Origin: Dipteris shenzhenensis
Lineage: Eukaryota; Polypodiophyta; Polypodiopsida; Gleicheniales
Length of the DNA stretch: 64,000 nucleotides
NCBI GenBank assembly: GCA_047967505.1
Contig: CM106540.1
Direction: 5' to 3' (one strand)
Part shown: piece by piece, positions 1-11,285 of the stretch
How positions within the stretch are numbered: position 1 is the stretch's first letter
Layout: each line of letters starts with the position of its first letter
Made by a program: the position numbers and the translations under genes
The notes under the pieces: model-generated
What the model was told of the DNA's origin: nothing
Seen by the model: only the letters and a program-made list of their open reading frames with translations
The model's database searches: none

Positions 1-122
1 ACAGTCCCCGACACTGGAATATGTCTCAATGTAGCTGCCACAATGAGATCAAGTCTTCATTGCTTTGCATGCTCACCATCCCCCAAATTGCTACCTATAG
101 CTATTGCCCTACATTTTATAAC

Positions 123-345
123 TTAGCTATTGTTTGCCATCGTTGCCTATAGCTATTGCCCTTGCATCTTGCCTACCGCGGCCTCCACACTACCTAGCCC
201 AAGCTATTCCACCTCGACTTCCACACTCTACTGACATCCTCACACCTCCTCCATTTTTACTTCTCCCCCGTCTACATCTGGCCCTAGCCCCATTTGTGCC
301 TTTCCTGCTATCCATGATGGCTTCACACTCAAGCCGTCCAAAGGA
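123..345 (+). repeat. Direct repeat copy 1 (about 220 bp)
   Basis: This stretch, beginning AGCTATTGTTTGCCA and ending near CGTCCAAAGGA, is repeated imperfectly at 1272-1497. Most of the length aligns by eye with scattered substitutions and small indels. The copies are about 1.15 kb apart in the same orientation. They could be remnants of two LTRs or a simple segmental duplication. Confidence 0.7.
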
Positions 346-1037
346 TTTTTCCTCCCATATGTATTGGCGCTAGTGTTGCCTCCCTTGGACTCATAGGTGC
401 TTTACCTTTGTTACATGTATCCCCCCCCCTTTCAATTCTTTATTCCCCCTGCTGGCGTCGCCTCTTGACTCACTTCATTGCTTGCTTGAGCAATACTATC
501 TCTGTCACTAACCTTTCGAGTTTCACATCATCAAAAACTCTTGTATCCCAAACAATTCTCAAAATAGCCTAACTCCTTCCTTCCCTTCTTTCCTTTCCCT
601 TCCCTAGTGTTACTATCATTAAACCTTCACTCTGTTTCCCCCCCCCCTCTCTCTCTCTACCCTTTTCCCCTTCCATGGCATTACTATCATCAAACCTTCA
701 CTTTGTTTCCCCCCCTCTTTTCCCCTCTCTTTCTCCTAATTTCCCTCAAACCTCTCCCTTTCCCAACTTATCCTCTTCCCTTTTCACCCTAATCTAGCCC
801 CTTATGTCCTTATGTTCCCCCTAATTTATCCCTAATTTTTTCTAATTGTTTCCTATTTTTCTCCTAATTTTTTCTAGTTTTTCATTCTCCCCTATTCTTT
901 CCTAATTTCTCTTAATTTTCTCATAATCTCCTAATTTCCCCTAATTATTTCCTATTTCTCACTATTTTTCCTACTTTTTTCTAATTTTCTTCTAAATTAT
1001 TCCTAAATCTTTTCTTTTTTTTTCCTCTTGACTTTTC

Positions 1038-1040
<3 letters not shown>

Positions 1041-1080
<40 letters not shown>
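1041..1080. repeat. (CT)n microsatellite
   Basis: An uninterrupted CT dinucleotide run of about 20 units, followed directly by a C homopolymer run. Confidence 0.95.
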
Positions 1081-1082
<2 letters not shown>

Positions 1083-1271
1083 CCCCCTCTAAACTTCTCT
1101 CTACACCCCCTTCAAAAAACCTACTCTGCCTAACTACCAATTGCCCCTAAAATTCACTAACTAAGTAGACTTTAAACCCACTTTATTGCCCTTCTCACTG
1201 TGGCTCCTCATCTCCCAACCCTACCGACTACTTGCCACTCCAACTATTTATTTCTCCCCTACCTTTTACAA

Positions 1272-1497
1272 GTGAGCTATTGTTTGCCACCGTTGCCTAT
1301 AGGTACTGCCCTTGCATCTTGCCTACTGAGGCCTCCACACTACCTAGCCTAAGCTATTCTACCTTGACTTTTTCACTCTGCTGACGTCCTTGCCTCTCCC
1401 CCGTTTTTACTTCTCCCCCATCTGTGCCTCTGGCCCTAGTGTTGTCTGCACCTTTAGTACTATCCACAATGGCTTCACACCTACGTTGTCCAAAAGA
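1272..1497 (+). repeat. Direct repeat copy 2 (about 220 bp)
   Basis: Second copy of the repeat at 123-345, with the same opening AGCTATTGTTTGCCA and the same order of short motifs (GCCTCCACACTACCTAGCC, ATGGCTTCACAC). Confidence 0.7.
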
Positions 1498-2009
1498 TCA
1501 AGTAGATTTTTTTATAGAGCTATATGCTGAAATTTTGTTCAGCCCAAGAGTTCTAATGAGTCCAAATAGCAACCATGAAATTTCTACAAAGACAATGGAG
1601 GCCTTTTCATAGATTTTTGTCTATAGAAGTTTTTCCCCCATTTCTTGAACATTCAACAATATATGTCTTAAAGGGTAATTACATTGGATAGAGGTTCAAA
1701 CCACTCACCAAGGGTTCTCCTCCAATTGGGGAACCGAGGTGAGTAAGATAACCTCCCCCATCGGCTCTATAAGCATAATGGAAGAGCCCCTTCAGGTTCG
1801 AAACCCCATGTATCCAAAAGCATGGCTAAGGGAGGAAACTAGAGGACCTACGGTAGGTACCAACCCATTACAAGGCCTACACGATCGAGGATTGCAAGAT
1901 CTTATACCAATAGGCCAAAAGGTCTCGGGAAGATGGATGCTCCCAATGGTACGACAGGCCAAACCCCAAGGAGGTAAACCTAGCCCCAGAAGGGTAGGAT
2001 TCCCAACCC

Positions 2010-2638
2010 GTATTCATCACCGATGATCTCACCCCCAACGAGGAGAATGCCTTAATCGCTCTCCTACAAGAGTACAAGGACTGCATGGCCTCAAAGTACA
2101 CTGACATGAAAGGGGTCCGTGCTAAAGTAGTGCAGCACACAATCCCCATGCTAGACGACGGTACATCAATGCCCCTACCCTATGAATCCCAAATATGCAC
2201 TCATAGTGAGGGAAGAAATCCAAAAACTCATAGATGTAGGATTTATCTATGAGATTGAGCATATGGACTGGGTATCACCCATCGTAATAGTCCTAAAGAA
2301 AAGTGGAAAAATTAGAGTATGCATGGATTTGAAAAAGGTTAATGCTGCCACTAGACGTGACCACTACCCCTTGCCATTCACAGAACATGTTATGGAAAGG
2401 GTAGCCGGGAGGGAAGCATATAGCTTCCTAGACAGATTCTCAGGTTACAACCACGTGTCTATCACCTCACAAGATAGACATAAAACCACCTTTGCAACTA
2501 AGTGGGGTGGCTAGGGTGATGATATTCGGATTAATCAATGCCCCTACCACCTTCCAATGGATGATGATCACGGTATTCAAAGAATATTTGAGGTTGGCAG
2601 ATGAAGAGAAAGATGATGATGCCTTCTTTGATAATTAA
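2010..2638 (+). pseudogene. Gypsy pol: RT N-terminal half, frameshifted
   Basis: A linker of the type seen before Gypsy RT (ITDDLTPNEENALIALLQEY) is read from 2010 in one frame. At about 2182 a second frame continues with MNPKYALIVREEIQKLIDVG, the RT finger motifs VSPIVIVLKKSGKIRVCMD and the palm region with AYSFLDRFSGYN, where the first catalytic aspartate lies. A stop at 2512-2514 and a one-base shift lead to VMIFGLINAPTTFQ, matching the conserved FGLxNAPxxFQ motif of Gypsy RTs. It ends at 2636-2638. At least two frame changes make it non-functional. Confidence 0.85.
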
Positions 2639-2639
2639 G

Positions 2640-2990
2640 GCTCACAGGGTCATGTAAAAAGGCCACTACAACAATACTTAGCAGTATGAACTCTCTATTT
2701 CTCAACTAAATACCATTTTTTAAATAAGATTTAAATTTAAAGATAATGAATCTAATCTCTCATGTTTGTTTACAGGCAATAGAGGGAGAAGAAATGGATG
2801 AAGTCGAGATGGAGGCACTTCCTTCTACTTTAGCAGTGCAACCACCTCTAAATTTGGTTGAAGAATTCCATGAGCAAAAGAGCCTTGCAGACACCATAAA
2901 AAGTAGAATGACTGCAAACATAGAATACAAGCTATGACAGAGACCCATTCTGCAAATTTGTTTGCATTGGATAAAATGGAAAGCTCATTT
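2640..2990. other. Unassigned insert inside Gypsy RT
   Basis: The RT palm motif upstream and the YVDD-equivalent (LDNIYVN, starting at 3001) downstream should be close together, but about 350 bp of unrelated A/T-rich sequence separates them. It includes a 63-codon open frame at 2746-2937 with no recognisable domain. The simplest reading is an insertion or replacement of part of the RT. No terminal repeats or target duplication were found. Confidence 0.5.
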
Positions 2991-3000
2991 AAAAGTCTTC

Positions 3001-3750
3001 TTGGACAACATCTACGTGAACTCGACATGGGATGACCACCTAAAGTACCTTAGGCTCATCCTTGAGAAGTGTTGCTTATACCATATATCCCTGAATCCCC
3101 TCAAGTGCTAGAAACATGGTGTCATTCTTGGCCACATAGTGTCCCAGAATGGAATCTCTACAGACCACAATAAAATCAAACTCATCTTGGAGTTACCATC
3201 CCCCACCAATGCCAAGGGAGTCCAATGATTTACTGGCCACATGGGCTATTACAGGAGGTTCATCTTGTTCTATGCAAACATAATGCGCCCGTTATACAAG
3301 CTGCTAGTATCCTTTGAGTGGATTGAGGGATGCAAGAAATCATTCGAAACCCTCAAACTAGCTCTAGCCACCACACCGGTGTTGAGATCACCCGACTAGA
3401 ATTTAATATTCCATGTCCATATCGATGCCTCCAACTTTGCCATTGGGTGTGTGTTAGCCCAACCCAGGGAGCATAATCTGGATTACTCGGTATACTTTGC
3501 GAGTCGCCAACTCGCCAACAAGTTTGTCTTCTTTGTGGGCCACTAAGCATTGTTATACTTGGTCAACAAGCCTTGCATGACTGGACGCATCACTAGGTGG
3601 ATGCTAATCCTTTTGGAGTTTGACTTCACAATCGTTGTACGTAAAGGAAAAACCCATGTCCTGGCCGACCACCTATCAATAATCCCAAATGGTGAAGCCC
3701 CAATGAGAGTAGAAGACGATCTCCTAGATGCTTCTCTCTTCTTCCTTGAC
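3001..3750 (+). pseudogene. Gypsy pol: RT C-terminus and RNase H
   Basis: In one frame the sequence reads the RT YxDD-box equivalent (LDNIYV, degenerate), the HLKYLRLILEKCCLYH segment, then GHIVSQNGISTD and the thumb. RNase H follows with FHVHIDASNFAIGCVLAQP and RWMLILLEFDFTIVVRKG...VLADHLS. Stops lie at 3109-3111, 3226-3228, 3397-3399 and 3544-3546. Several of these fall where the family has Trp or Gln, so simple C-to-T or G-to-A changes could explain them. The YxDD aspartates are partly replaced (DN), so the enzyme would be inactive even without the stops. Confidence 0.85.
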
Positions 3751-4980
3751 ATCATCCTTGAATGGGCCGCCGAAATGGGCCACTACTTGGCAAACAGATT
3801 ACCCCTGGACCAAGCCCTTAAGAAGGATAGAGCTTGCAAACTCATTAAGGATGCAGCGCCATATCAATTGATAGTAGGCCAACTATACTACAAGGGCAAG
3901 GATGGCATCCTGCGAAGATGTGTGTGCGAACACGAATACATCGATGTGCTTGAAGAAGCCCACTCAAGAATCGCAAGAGGTCATTTTGCTACCACTGATG
4001 TTACAGCATGTAAAGTGCTGCAAGCTGGTCTTTGATGGTCGACTCTCTTCAGAGACATGGTCGAATACATCAAACGATGCGACCCCTACCAGTGTATCCA
4101 AATCCAACACAAGGCGAACATGATGCCCTTGACCAGAATCCTGACCGATCAACCCTTTGAGAAATGGGGCATCGATTTTATTGGACCCATAAGCCCAGTA
4201 GCTAAGAGAACTGGGGCTAGATACCTCATCCTCGCCACTAATTACTTAACCAACTGGGTAGAAGGGAGAGCCACAATGAAGGCCGATGCGAGATCCATCA
4301 CCAAATTCTTATATGAACAATTTGGATGTCCATTGGAGTTAGTTACTGACCGAGGAACTCACTTCCTCAACGAAACGATAGCAATCTTGACTAGTGAGTT
4401 TATGATCATACATAGGAAGTCAATGCCATACTACCCTAGGGAAAATGGCTTGGTTGAGAGCTCTAATAAAACGTGTTGTAAGATCATCACTTGTACAGTA
4501 GAGGCCAGTCACACCAACTACGAGCATAAGCTCACAACAGCATTGTGGGCCTACACAACCTCCTATAAAGTGGCCACGGTACCCCCTTCAGCCTAGCCTT
4601 TGATGTGGAGACGGTGATGCTAATGGAGTATGTAGTGCCTAGCCTTCGTCTACAAATGTTAAGGAAAGACTTACATAGAATGCATTAGTAGAATGGCTAG
4701 TTGACCTCGAAAGGTTAGAAGAGACAAGGTTGCATGCAGCCTACTCTCTCTGGGTAGAAAAGGCCTGGTGTAAAAAGTGGTTCGACTGCAACCTCAAGAA
4801 CAAGGACCTAGTAGAGGGAGATTCGACACTCCTATACAATGTCCATAATACCAAATGCAAGCTAAAGTACTAAGGTATGGGTCCCTACCATCTCCCGTGA
4901 GGTATGGAAAAAGCTACAGGTACCCCTAACCCTCACCATCGCTTCACTAAGAGCTATAAATGGCCAACTCCTACAAACCT
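3751..4980 (+). pseudogene. Gypsy pol: integrase
   Basis: The frame continues with an H-type zinc-binding region (HEYIDVLEEAHSRIARGHFA) to a stop at 4033-4035. The core follows with FEKWGIDFIGPISP (first catalytic Asp), LVTDRGTHFLNE (second Asp) and YYPRENGLVESSNK (catalytic Glu), so the DD-E triad is still readable. A stop at 4594-4596 ends the main frame. About 4700-4980 contains the tail with LERLEETRLHAAYS and KCKLKY*GMGPYHL, a GPY-type C-terminal motif. No chromodomain was seen. Confidence 0.85.
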
Positions 4981-6190
4981 TGGGTTTTGTGAATTTAAGT
5001 GTAATGGTTGTTCACTAGGCAATGGAAATATGATTTTATGTTCTCCCCATAGAAGCAACTGACGAACATATTATATTGGGAAGAACCTGTTGCTTCACTC
5101 ACAAATGGTGGCAGAACGGCAGTAGTCCCGCTATATGGACCAAGTCATGCTCCTTTAGTTCCACCCTTGCTAGTCCACGACAATGAAGCCATGCAAGATG
5201 TCGGACCAGAAGCCCCATCCACCTCCAACGTCCCCCAACAAAAGTCCATCCCCAAAGGGAGAAGAAAGCCAGCTGTAGTGATACACCGGTGCCATTTCCC
5301 ATTTCACTGCCACTACCACCCTCCACTCACAAAATTTGCGAACAGCAAGTACGAGCGGCTATCCTCTATGCTCAACGCCACTTCAAAGTGAACCCAATGC
5401 CTGGCGGAAGTCCAAGTAGCACAAAAGACCCTAGTTGTCCCAGGAACGCCTCTTTTGAAACCATCTGTTCCAAGAAGGAGACCACATCGCCAACTCGCGC
5501 TTGGAGCTTCAAGCTCTAATCCACCTGCTCCACTGCCACATCCCCCCAATAGTAGTGTCTTCACCAAACACTTGGGCGGCCAAGGCAAGAAGGTTGCCTG
5601 GGTGCCAAAGATGATGGTACAAGTTGCAAAGGTTCCGAAGGCAGCAACACAAGAACATGTGTCAACCCGAGATGTAGTACCACAAGAACCTACTTACGAA
5701 CTAAACCTAGCAGACCACCTCCAAAGTCCTGAATATGCACTATTACCACAAATAGTCCACCTCAACACAAATCGCCAAGGGCAGCAAGGGTGTTACACAA
5801 GAACCTCCCCTCGATTCCGAAGGCCAACCCTCAAAGGTAATTGCGATCGTACCATCTCCAACAATACCGACACAAAAGCAAGGGTCTTCGCCGAGGGTGG
5901 TCACACAAGAACCCGCTTCCCCCATGAAAACAGACCACGTTGCAACTAGGCCCAATGCCAATGTGCCTCTGGCGTCCAAGGTAAAACACAAGCTGGACAC
6001 TTACTCTACGTGGCTTTTAACACACATCCACAGTCAGCACTAGGTGATTAGGATCAGTATGTCCATTTTTGCATTGGTTCACCATCTTGGATGCTGGCCT
6101 CACAATCAGTCCCACACTGCACAAATGCACTCCACTCACTCCCTCTCCCACTCACCTTCATACCCCCCTCTTTTACTTCTCTACACAGTC
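4981..6190. other. Unassigned stretch after Gypsy integrase
   Basis: No recognisable gene. Short Pro/Ser/Lys-rich open frames (for example 5455-5949) have no domain, and their composition follows local C/A richness. The stretch probably belongs to the 3' part of the Gypsy relic or the 5' part of the next element. Confidence 0.4.
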
Positions 6191-6417
6191 AGTATCCCAC
6201 TGGTTGTTGCTATAGAAGTATCACGCCGACCGTTGCCATCCTGGATCCTCCGAGCGACACCATCAAGTATCCCGTCGATCGTTTCTATAGAAGTATCATG
6301 TCAACCGTCGCCATCTCGGATCTCATCAGGCGGCACCATCAAGTATCCTGTCGGTCATTGCTATAGAAGTATCATGTAGACTGTCGCGATCCCGAATCAC
6401 ACCGACAACCACCATCG
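6191..6417 (+). repeat. Three tandem copies of a 75-76 bp unit upstream of a TATA box
   Basis: Units start at 6191, 6266 and 6342, each opening AGTATCC and each containing CTATAGAAGTATCA about 20 bases in. The copies differ by substitutions. They end about 85 bp before a TATA-like sequence. Tandem repeats immediately upstream of a TATA box are typical of the U3 enhancer of plant LTR elements. Confidence 0.8.
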
Positions 6418-6500
6418 ACTTACTCCACCAACCATCACCATCGACTTACCCCATCGACCATTAGCATCGAAAGATCTCATCGGCCATGGGGATGAAAATT

Positions 6501-6512
6501 CTATATAAATAG
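6501..6512 (+). promoter_or_regulatory. TATA-like box, probable LTR promoter
   Basis: CTATATAAATAGG lies downstream of the three tandem repeats and about 190 bp upstream of the ATG at 6692. The layout fits an LTR promoter. The opposite LTR was not found. Confidence 0.55.
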
Positions 6513-6691
6513 GCCTTATTCTGTCGAGTCATCTCGTGATAGCAGTTTCCCCTAGACTCTTGCAAAATTTCTTGAGAATTCCCACAGCCTCCTGGCCTCT
6601 TCCGCTGCCATCTAGAATAGCCCATTTATGTCCTCTCTCTCTTCCTCGTCCCACCAACTCCCTCATCACTCAACTGCCATCACTCTTCCCT

Positions 6692-7643
6692 ATGGATCCT
6701 GAACACGAATCCTTCAAATTCAAAATTGAATTGGGACTTCAACCACGCCCTATTCCACAGGCCACTGGCCCCTCAGATTCTCAAAGCACCCCTTCTACGA
6801 TGATCTGTATGCCTTTTGAGTTCCCCATAGAAGATTTGCAAGGGGAGGAAGAAGTTTCCAATAGACAAGCCACCCAGGAGGGTACAACAGCAATGGGTAC
6901 GCCCCCCTCAAGATCAAGAAAGTGCACCCTGGCTCCAACAAAAGTTGAATACAAGGTCGTGCACTCCCAATCGCACTCATTGCTTGGAGAAGCCTGGCTC
7001 TAAGAATTGGATGCATGTGTTGTGCACTTGTGCTTCGCCTATGGCGTTCACGACTACACCCTCCATTACCATACAATAGCAGCCTATGCAGCACTAAAGG
7101 AGCCAGAGATGGAGGATGCACTCAGAATTGTTGGCTTGAGCAAAATGGCGGACCACCTCCCATGCCACCTGGACATGAAACTGTTGGCAGAATTCCTCCA
7201 GGCGTATAAAAACAACACCAACGTTGGCATCCTACGAGATGCAACAAGCACTCCCCACCACTACCAGATCAATTAGGATGTGGTACGTGCCGCCTTCAAC
7301 CTGTCAATCATCGATGAGAAGTACTCCAAAAGAAGAAGGTGGACGCCCTCAATAAGGTCTGCCACCATGACCGACAAAAGAGCAAGGGCCCACTCCACTT
7401 TGCTGCCATTCACAAGCCTGAGGTGGAAAGACCAGCAAGAGCCTTGCAATGGCTCATGCAAGTCAAGCACATGGACCATCATTAGTCCGTCATGCCCAAT
7501 ATCTTGCTACGCTTGGTGGAGCCCAGCCTATAAATTGGGCAAACTATTTCTGCAGCCAGATGAGGGATGACCTCAAGACACACGGGGAAGTAATCGGCAA
7601 CCCAATTCTTTACATGTCAATTCTCTACTACTTGCTACAGTAG
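6692..7643 (+). pseudogene. Unrecognised gag-like ORF, broken
   Basis: From ATG 6692 (MDPEHESFKFKIELG) one frame runs to 7570 with only two stops, at 7001-7003 and 7274-7276. The reading then shifts to another frame with INWANYFCSQMRDDLKTHG up to 7643. No protease, RT or integrase motif occurs, and I do not recognise the family. Its place downstream of a probable LTR promoter and the long soluble, helix-compatible composition suggest a capsid (gag) protein of a retroelement. An exapted or unknown host ORF is not excluded. Confidence 0.4.
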
Positions 7644-8295
7644 CATCCACCAGTCGGCTTTGGGTTGGGGCCAAAAAATCTACCAAAGGGCCCACACAGA
7701 CAGAGCGAGAAGAGACGGAGTTCAAGCCCAAGCGAGCAAGGACAATGCCCAGTGCCACTTTGATTGACCATGAGCAACAAGACCAAGGCCAGTTGCCCGC
7801 ACAATATGAGGACCGCCAGATGCAAGAGTTCATGAGCTAACAACTGCGACTCCAATAGACAAAACCTCAGAACAGGGGCAAACGGGTTGAGGAGGCAGGT
7901 TGAGGAGGAGCCCATCCTAATCGAAGGCCTCCCAGGTGACAAAACAGTCCACCATTGGCCTCCACCTAGGAGCCCAAGCCACGTCGACCACTCCCGCTGT
8001 GCCTTATGTCTCGATCTCGACAACCGCCTAAGAGACCACATCCTTCACCATCGGCACCTCCTCTTCTCCATGGGCAAGCCTAGCAGAGGCTCTACAATTT
8101 TGCAACACGTCCCAATACAAGGCATCAAGTGGCTATAGCCACATGTCGGTCGAGCAAGAATCAAGTGCGGACCTGATGGAACAACACCTATTTGAAGCCA
8201 TGATAGAACTCCCATAGGTCGCATGCATAATTTTACAGAGGAGGCAGGAATAAGCCTCACAACTCTAAGCTAGTCTCCTTCAAGCACAGCTCTTT
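7644..8295. other. Decayed continuation of the gag-like region
   Basis: No long frame is intact. The stretch is presumed to be the middle of the same degenerate ORF because both flanks look coding, but no motif supports this directly. Confidence 0.35.
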
Positions 8296-8631
8296 GTGCA
8301 CGACAGTCAATCCATAAAAATTTTCGCTCAAGCCACAGGTCAAGCAGCCATACACAAAGCAAAGGAGTACCGTGCAAAAGCTGAAGAGCTCGAGCTAGCC
8401 TTAATGAAGCTCAAGGATGACCTCACCACAAGTATATCCCTGGTCCAAACTCTCATGGACCAAGTCGACAAGGCAGAATCTGGCCTGCGAACCACATTGG
8501 AGCAAAAGGCACAGACAGAGGCACAATATGCCAGAACACAGGAGAACCAGGAACGACAAATCCAATCCCTACAAGATCTCCTGGCACAAGAACGGGCACT
8601 TGCTGTGTTCCTCCAAGTAGAGAATGAATGA
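8296..8631 (+). pseudogene. Coiled-coil ORF, probable C-terminal part of the gag-like protein
   Basis: A frame of about 110 codons without stops is rich in Glu, Gln, Lys, Leu and Ala. It shows heptad-like spacing of hydrophobic residues (KAEELELALMKLKDDLTT, LVQTLMDQVDKAESGL, RQIQSLQDLLAQERALAVFL), so a coiled coil is likely. The same frame extends upstream past stops (LLQAQLFVHDS), so the ATG is probably not a true start. Function is unknown. It resembles coiled-coil tails of gag-type or transposon-encoded structural proteins. Confidence 0.4.
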
Positions 8632-8639
8632 CAGCGCCC

Positions 8640-9685
8640 CCCGACCAATTAGAAGAGTCAGGTTTGGAAGACCGGGAGCAATAGGAGTTTTGGATGTACA
8701 GGGAGGTCTCCACATAGTTTGCCACATACACACTTGCACCATGCACCATCTCCCAAACCCTCCAAATGCCATTCAATGCACTCTGTGCACAAAACCTCAT
8801 CTTCCACTTAGACCTCACAGCTCCACTTCCTCCTAACACCCTCCAAACCATCCTTTGCATAACCCCAACCACTGCCGCCCCATCCTAGCCATGTCATACT
8901 TTTCATTAGATCTCCAACCCACTTCTCTCTCTCTCCTCTGTTCCTCCGACCTCCAGACACTAGCTGCCCATCGTATCCTCCTCAATTTCTAGGCCTGGTG
9001 CTGCATCATGACACGAAGTCCCTTAATTATCCTATGGTCAATGAAGTGATGCAAATCGCAAAGCCCAAGGAACTCACGTCGTGGGTCTAAACCCTCGAAA
9101 GTCTATAAGTAGACATTAATTGGATGTAGACCTATGGCCAAGCCTCTGTAATCTAATCTAAAGGGCACCTTGCAGCATTCCAATCCACCACCTACAACCC
9201 CCTTGGCATAATAATCCTCTTCAACAAGGTGCTACAAGCTCTCCAAGACTCACTCCTTGTTGAGCAATTTCGAAACAATTCATGTAGCATACCCCTAGGA
9301 ATTCACTGAGGAAGACAACCAAGAAATCATCGCCCTCTTTAATTCTACCGCCCCTCCTGTTGAAATTCCACCATGACCTCCTTTGGATCCCACCCAACCC
9401 ACCCAACAAGCCACCTAACCTCCCCTCCCTCGGACAACATTGATCGAGTATTCATCTAATGCCTCCAACACCACCATCGCATAGCACGGGACCTCCTCAT
9501 TTATCTCCTCTATAGCCTCGGTCGACACCTTCTTGACAAGGCATTCAACATGCTGCTCAAAGAAACCAATTTTGTCTAGGCAGCTGAAGAAGCAATAGCA
9601 ACAGGCATTGTCAAGCCGGAACCCATGCCCATTGCAAATGATGAGGCTCTGCCAACTCCTCGTGCCTCCCCCCTGAAGATGTCCA
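8640..9685 (+). other. Decayed coding remnant upstream of the Copia element
   Basis: No intact ORF. Around 9460-9670 a broken frame reads ARDLLIYLLYSLGRHLLDKA and ETNFV*AAEEAIATG, which looks like decayed protein-coding transposon sequence of unknown family. The Copia LTR beginning at 9686 interrupts it. Confidence 0.35.
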
Positions 9686-9879
9686 TGTGGGGGTTAAAGG
9701 TCACTGTGCCTTTACCCCAGTTATGTACAATACTCAAACACATATATAAATGAATGAAAAAGAAGATTAGGGTGGTTCTACACCCACCAAAACTTGTGTG
9801 GCTCTCCCACCAAAACTTGTGTGGCTCTTTGTTTCTCTCTCTCCCTCTTCCATTCTTGCTTCCGTTGAGAGCACTCTCA
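9686..9879 (+). repeat. 5' LTR of the deleted Copia element (194 bp)
   Basis: Starts TGTGGGGGTTAAAGG and ends CACTCTCA. It matches both 170-bp LTRs of the minus-strand element but is longer because a block of about 23 bp containing CCACCAAAACTTGTGTGGCT is present twice in tandem. The LTR end lies in a near-perfect palindrome GTTGAGAGCACTCTCAAC that crosses into the internal region. Confidence 0.9.
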
Positions 9880-9881
9880 AC

Positions 9882-9893
9882 TGGTATCAGAGC
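9882..9893 (+). other. Primer binding site, initiator Met tRNA type
   Basis: TGGTATCAGAGC directly follows the 5' LTR. This is the usual plant Copia primer site, complementary to the 3' end of initiator methionine tRNA. Confidence 0.9.
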
Positions 9894-11285
9894 CCGGGTG
9901 ATCTAACTGAGTGTGCATGAATGCTTGAAGCTTAGCAACTCTGTGGGAGGAAGGAGAAGCTCTGTGGGAAGCTTTGTGGGTGACTTTACTTGCATCCGAG
10001 TGTGTAGAGACCTTGGAGGAACCTTTGGAAAAGTCACTTTGGTTTTGCGAAGTGGTTTTGAGAGCCTGTTAAGTGTTTTCAAAGAAAAAGTCATTTTTTT
10101 GAGCTTTTCTTTGTTTCGTTTGATGGAAAGACTCCGTATTGACTTGTAAAGGCAACTATTGCTTGCTTTTGGTGTCCACTTCACTTCAGGAGCTTGGAAA
10201 CACCTTCATTCTTGAATTTGGGATCATTTCATTGGATTTCTGACTCATTGTGTCAGTTTCTGCGTTTTTCTACCTGGGTGTTGGAACTCAAGTTTGGAGC
10301 AACCATTTGCAGATCTGTCAGTTCCGGTGGACTCAGGAGGTCCTAAAACTTCTATATTGCTCATCATTTGCACTCCGGTCGAGTTTACAAACAGCTCTGT
10401 TTCCAAAAACGTTTTTTAGTCCGTGTGTTGGACCCAGTGATTGAGACCATGATTTCCAAAACCGTCTGTCCCCATGCATTCCGGACGCCCAAAAACCCCT
10501 ACCTGTCAGTTCTTACGTGATTTGGTGGAGGATTTTCAAAGTTATAGATCTCTGTGTATTCGATTTCGTCTCTCTGTTATGCATTTTTCATTCTAAGGTT
10601 TTGAAACCTTAGATTTATGCCACATGGCAGTGGATAAGTGTTTACTCCCATTTCTTACTCATCGGTTGGGATTTTGGAGTTTTGGCAGAAGAGAGATATT
10701 TGCAGATTTTTTGCTGAGTCCGATTATGCAATGGTGCCCATGTTTTGAGGCATCTCAGGTTCTATTTTCAGTAGCAGTCATTACCGTGGGACTACGATTT
10801 CTTGAGCATACCTTATGCAGATCACTCTGGTTGTAGTTTGAGCAGTGTGCGCTCATTCGTGGTGTGCATTGGGTTGCAGTGGATGATTAATAGGCCATTT
10901 GGATGCATTGCGGTCCTTATTGGATGCGCTGATAGGTCCAAATTGCCTTGTGGGATGCTATTTTTATGGATGCTTTGCACATGGATGCTATTTTATGCTA
11001 AGGGATAGCTTTGACACATTGCAGGTGATGCATTGATAGTGCTATGCTCTCTTGGATGAGATATTATTAATGCATATGCCAGTGGACGGTGTTTATGCTG
11101 GCATTTTCTTTTGGGCCAGATTTGCTCATATGGATGCATAGTATATGCACATGAGTCAGACGCTTTGAGACATGAGTTTTGGTGATATTTTACTCTATTG
11201 TGGCATACACATTTGGGTGCACCTAGTATTTGGTGTGATTCTCTTTTACAGGCACTAGCATTTGGGATTTTGCTTCATTTGCATC
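9894..11285 (+). other. Long Copia leader (untranslated)
   Basis: About 1.4 kb between primer site and gag has no credible ORF, although short frames exist. The minus-strand element carries a homologous leader at about 23180-24605, so a long leader is a family property. Confidence 0.75.

Larger units (their letters stand above)
1..1700. other. Low-complexity, pyrimidine-rich repeat debris
   Basis: No convincing gene is present. The plus strand is strongly C/T-rich. From about 600 to 720 a short block containing AAACCTTCACT...GTTTCCCC occurs twice. From about 800 to 1020 there are many degenerate copies of a CCTAATTTTT-like motif, ending in a perfect CT microsatellite. Short proline- and leucine-rich open frames here follow from the pyrimidine bias and have no recognisable domain. 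The block may be a decayed LTR or leader of the Gypsy relic that follows, but no primer site was seen to prove it. Confidence 0.5.
2010..4980 (+). mobile_element. Decayed Ty3/Gypsy LTR retrotransposon pol region
   Basis: Reading along the plus strand gives, in order, a protease-RT linker, reverse transcriptase, RNase H, an integrase zinc-binding region, the integrase core and an integrase C-terminal GPY-like tail (around 4866-4905). This is the Ty3/Gypsy pol order. RT N-terminus, RNase H and integrase share one reading frame but are broken by at least six stops, a one-base shift at about 2515 and a replaced stretch at about 2640-2990. No LTR pair was identified. A related antisense fragment of the same family flanks the Copia element at 18921-24788. 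Confidence 0.85.

Noticed and set aside
134-792. Proline- and leucine-rich open frames
   Set aside because: They arise from the C/T-rich composition, have no domain, and overlap repeats.
1739-2026. 95-codon frame before the Gypsy RT
   Set aside because: The Gypsy linker text is in a different frame from about 2010, so this frame is probably out of phase. It was not annotated as protein.
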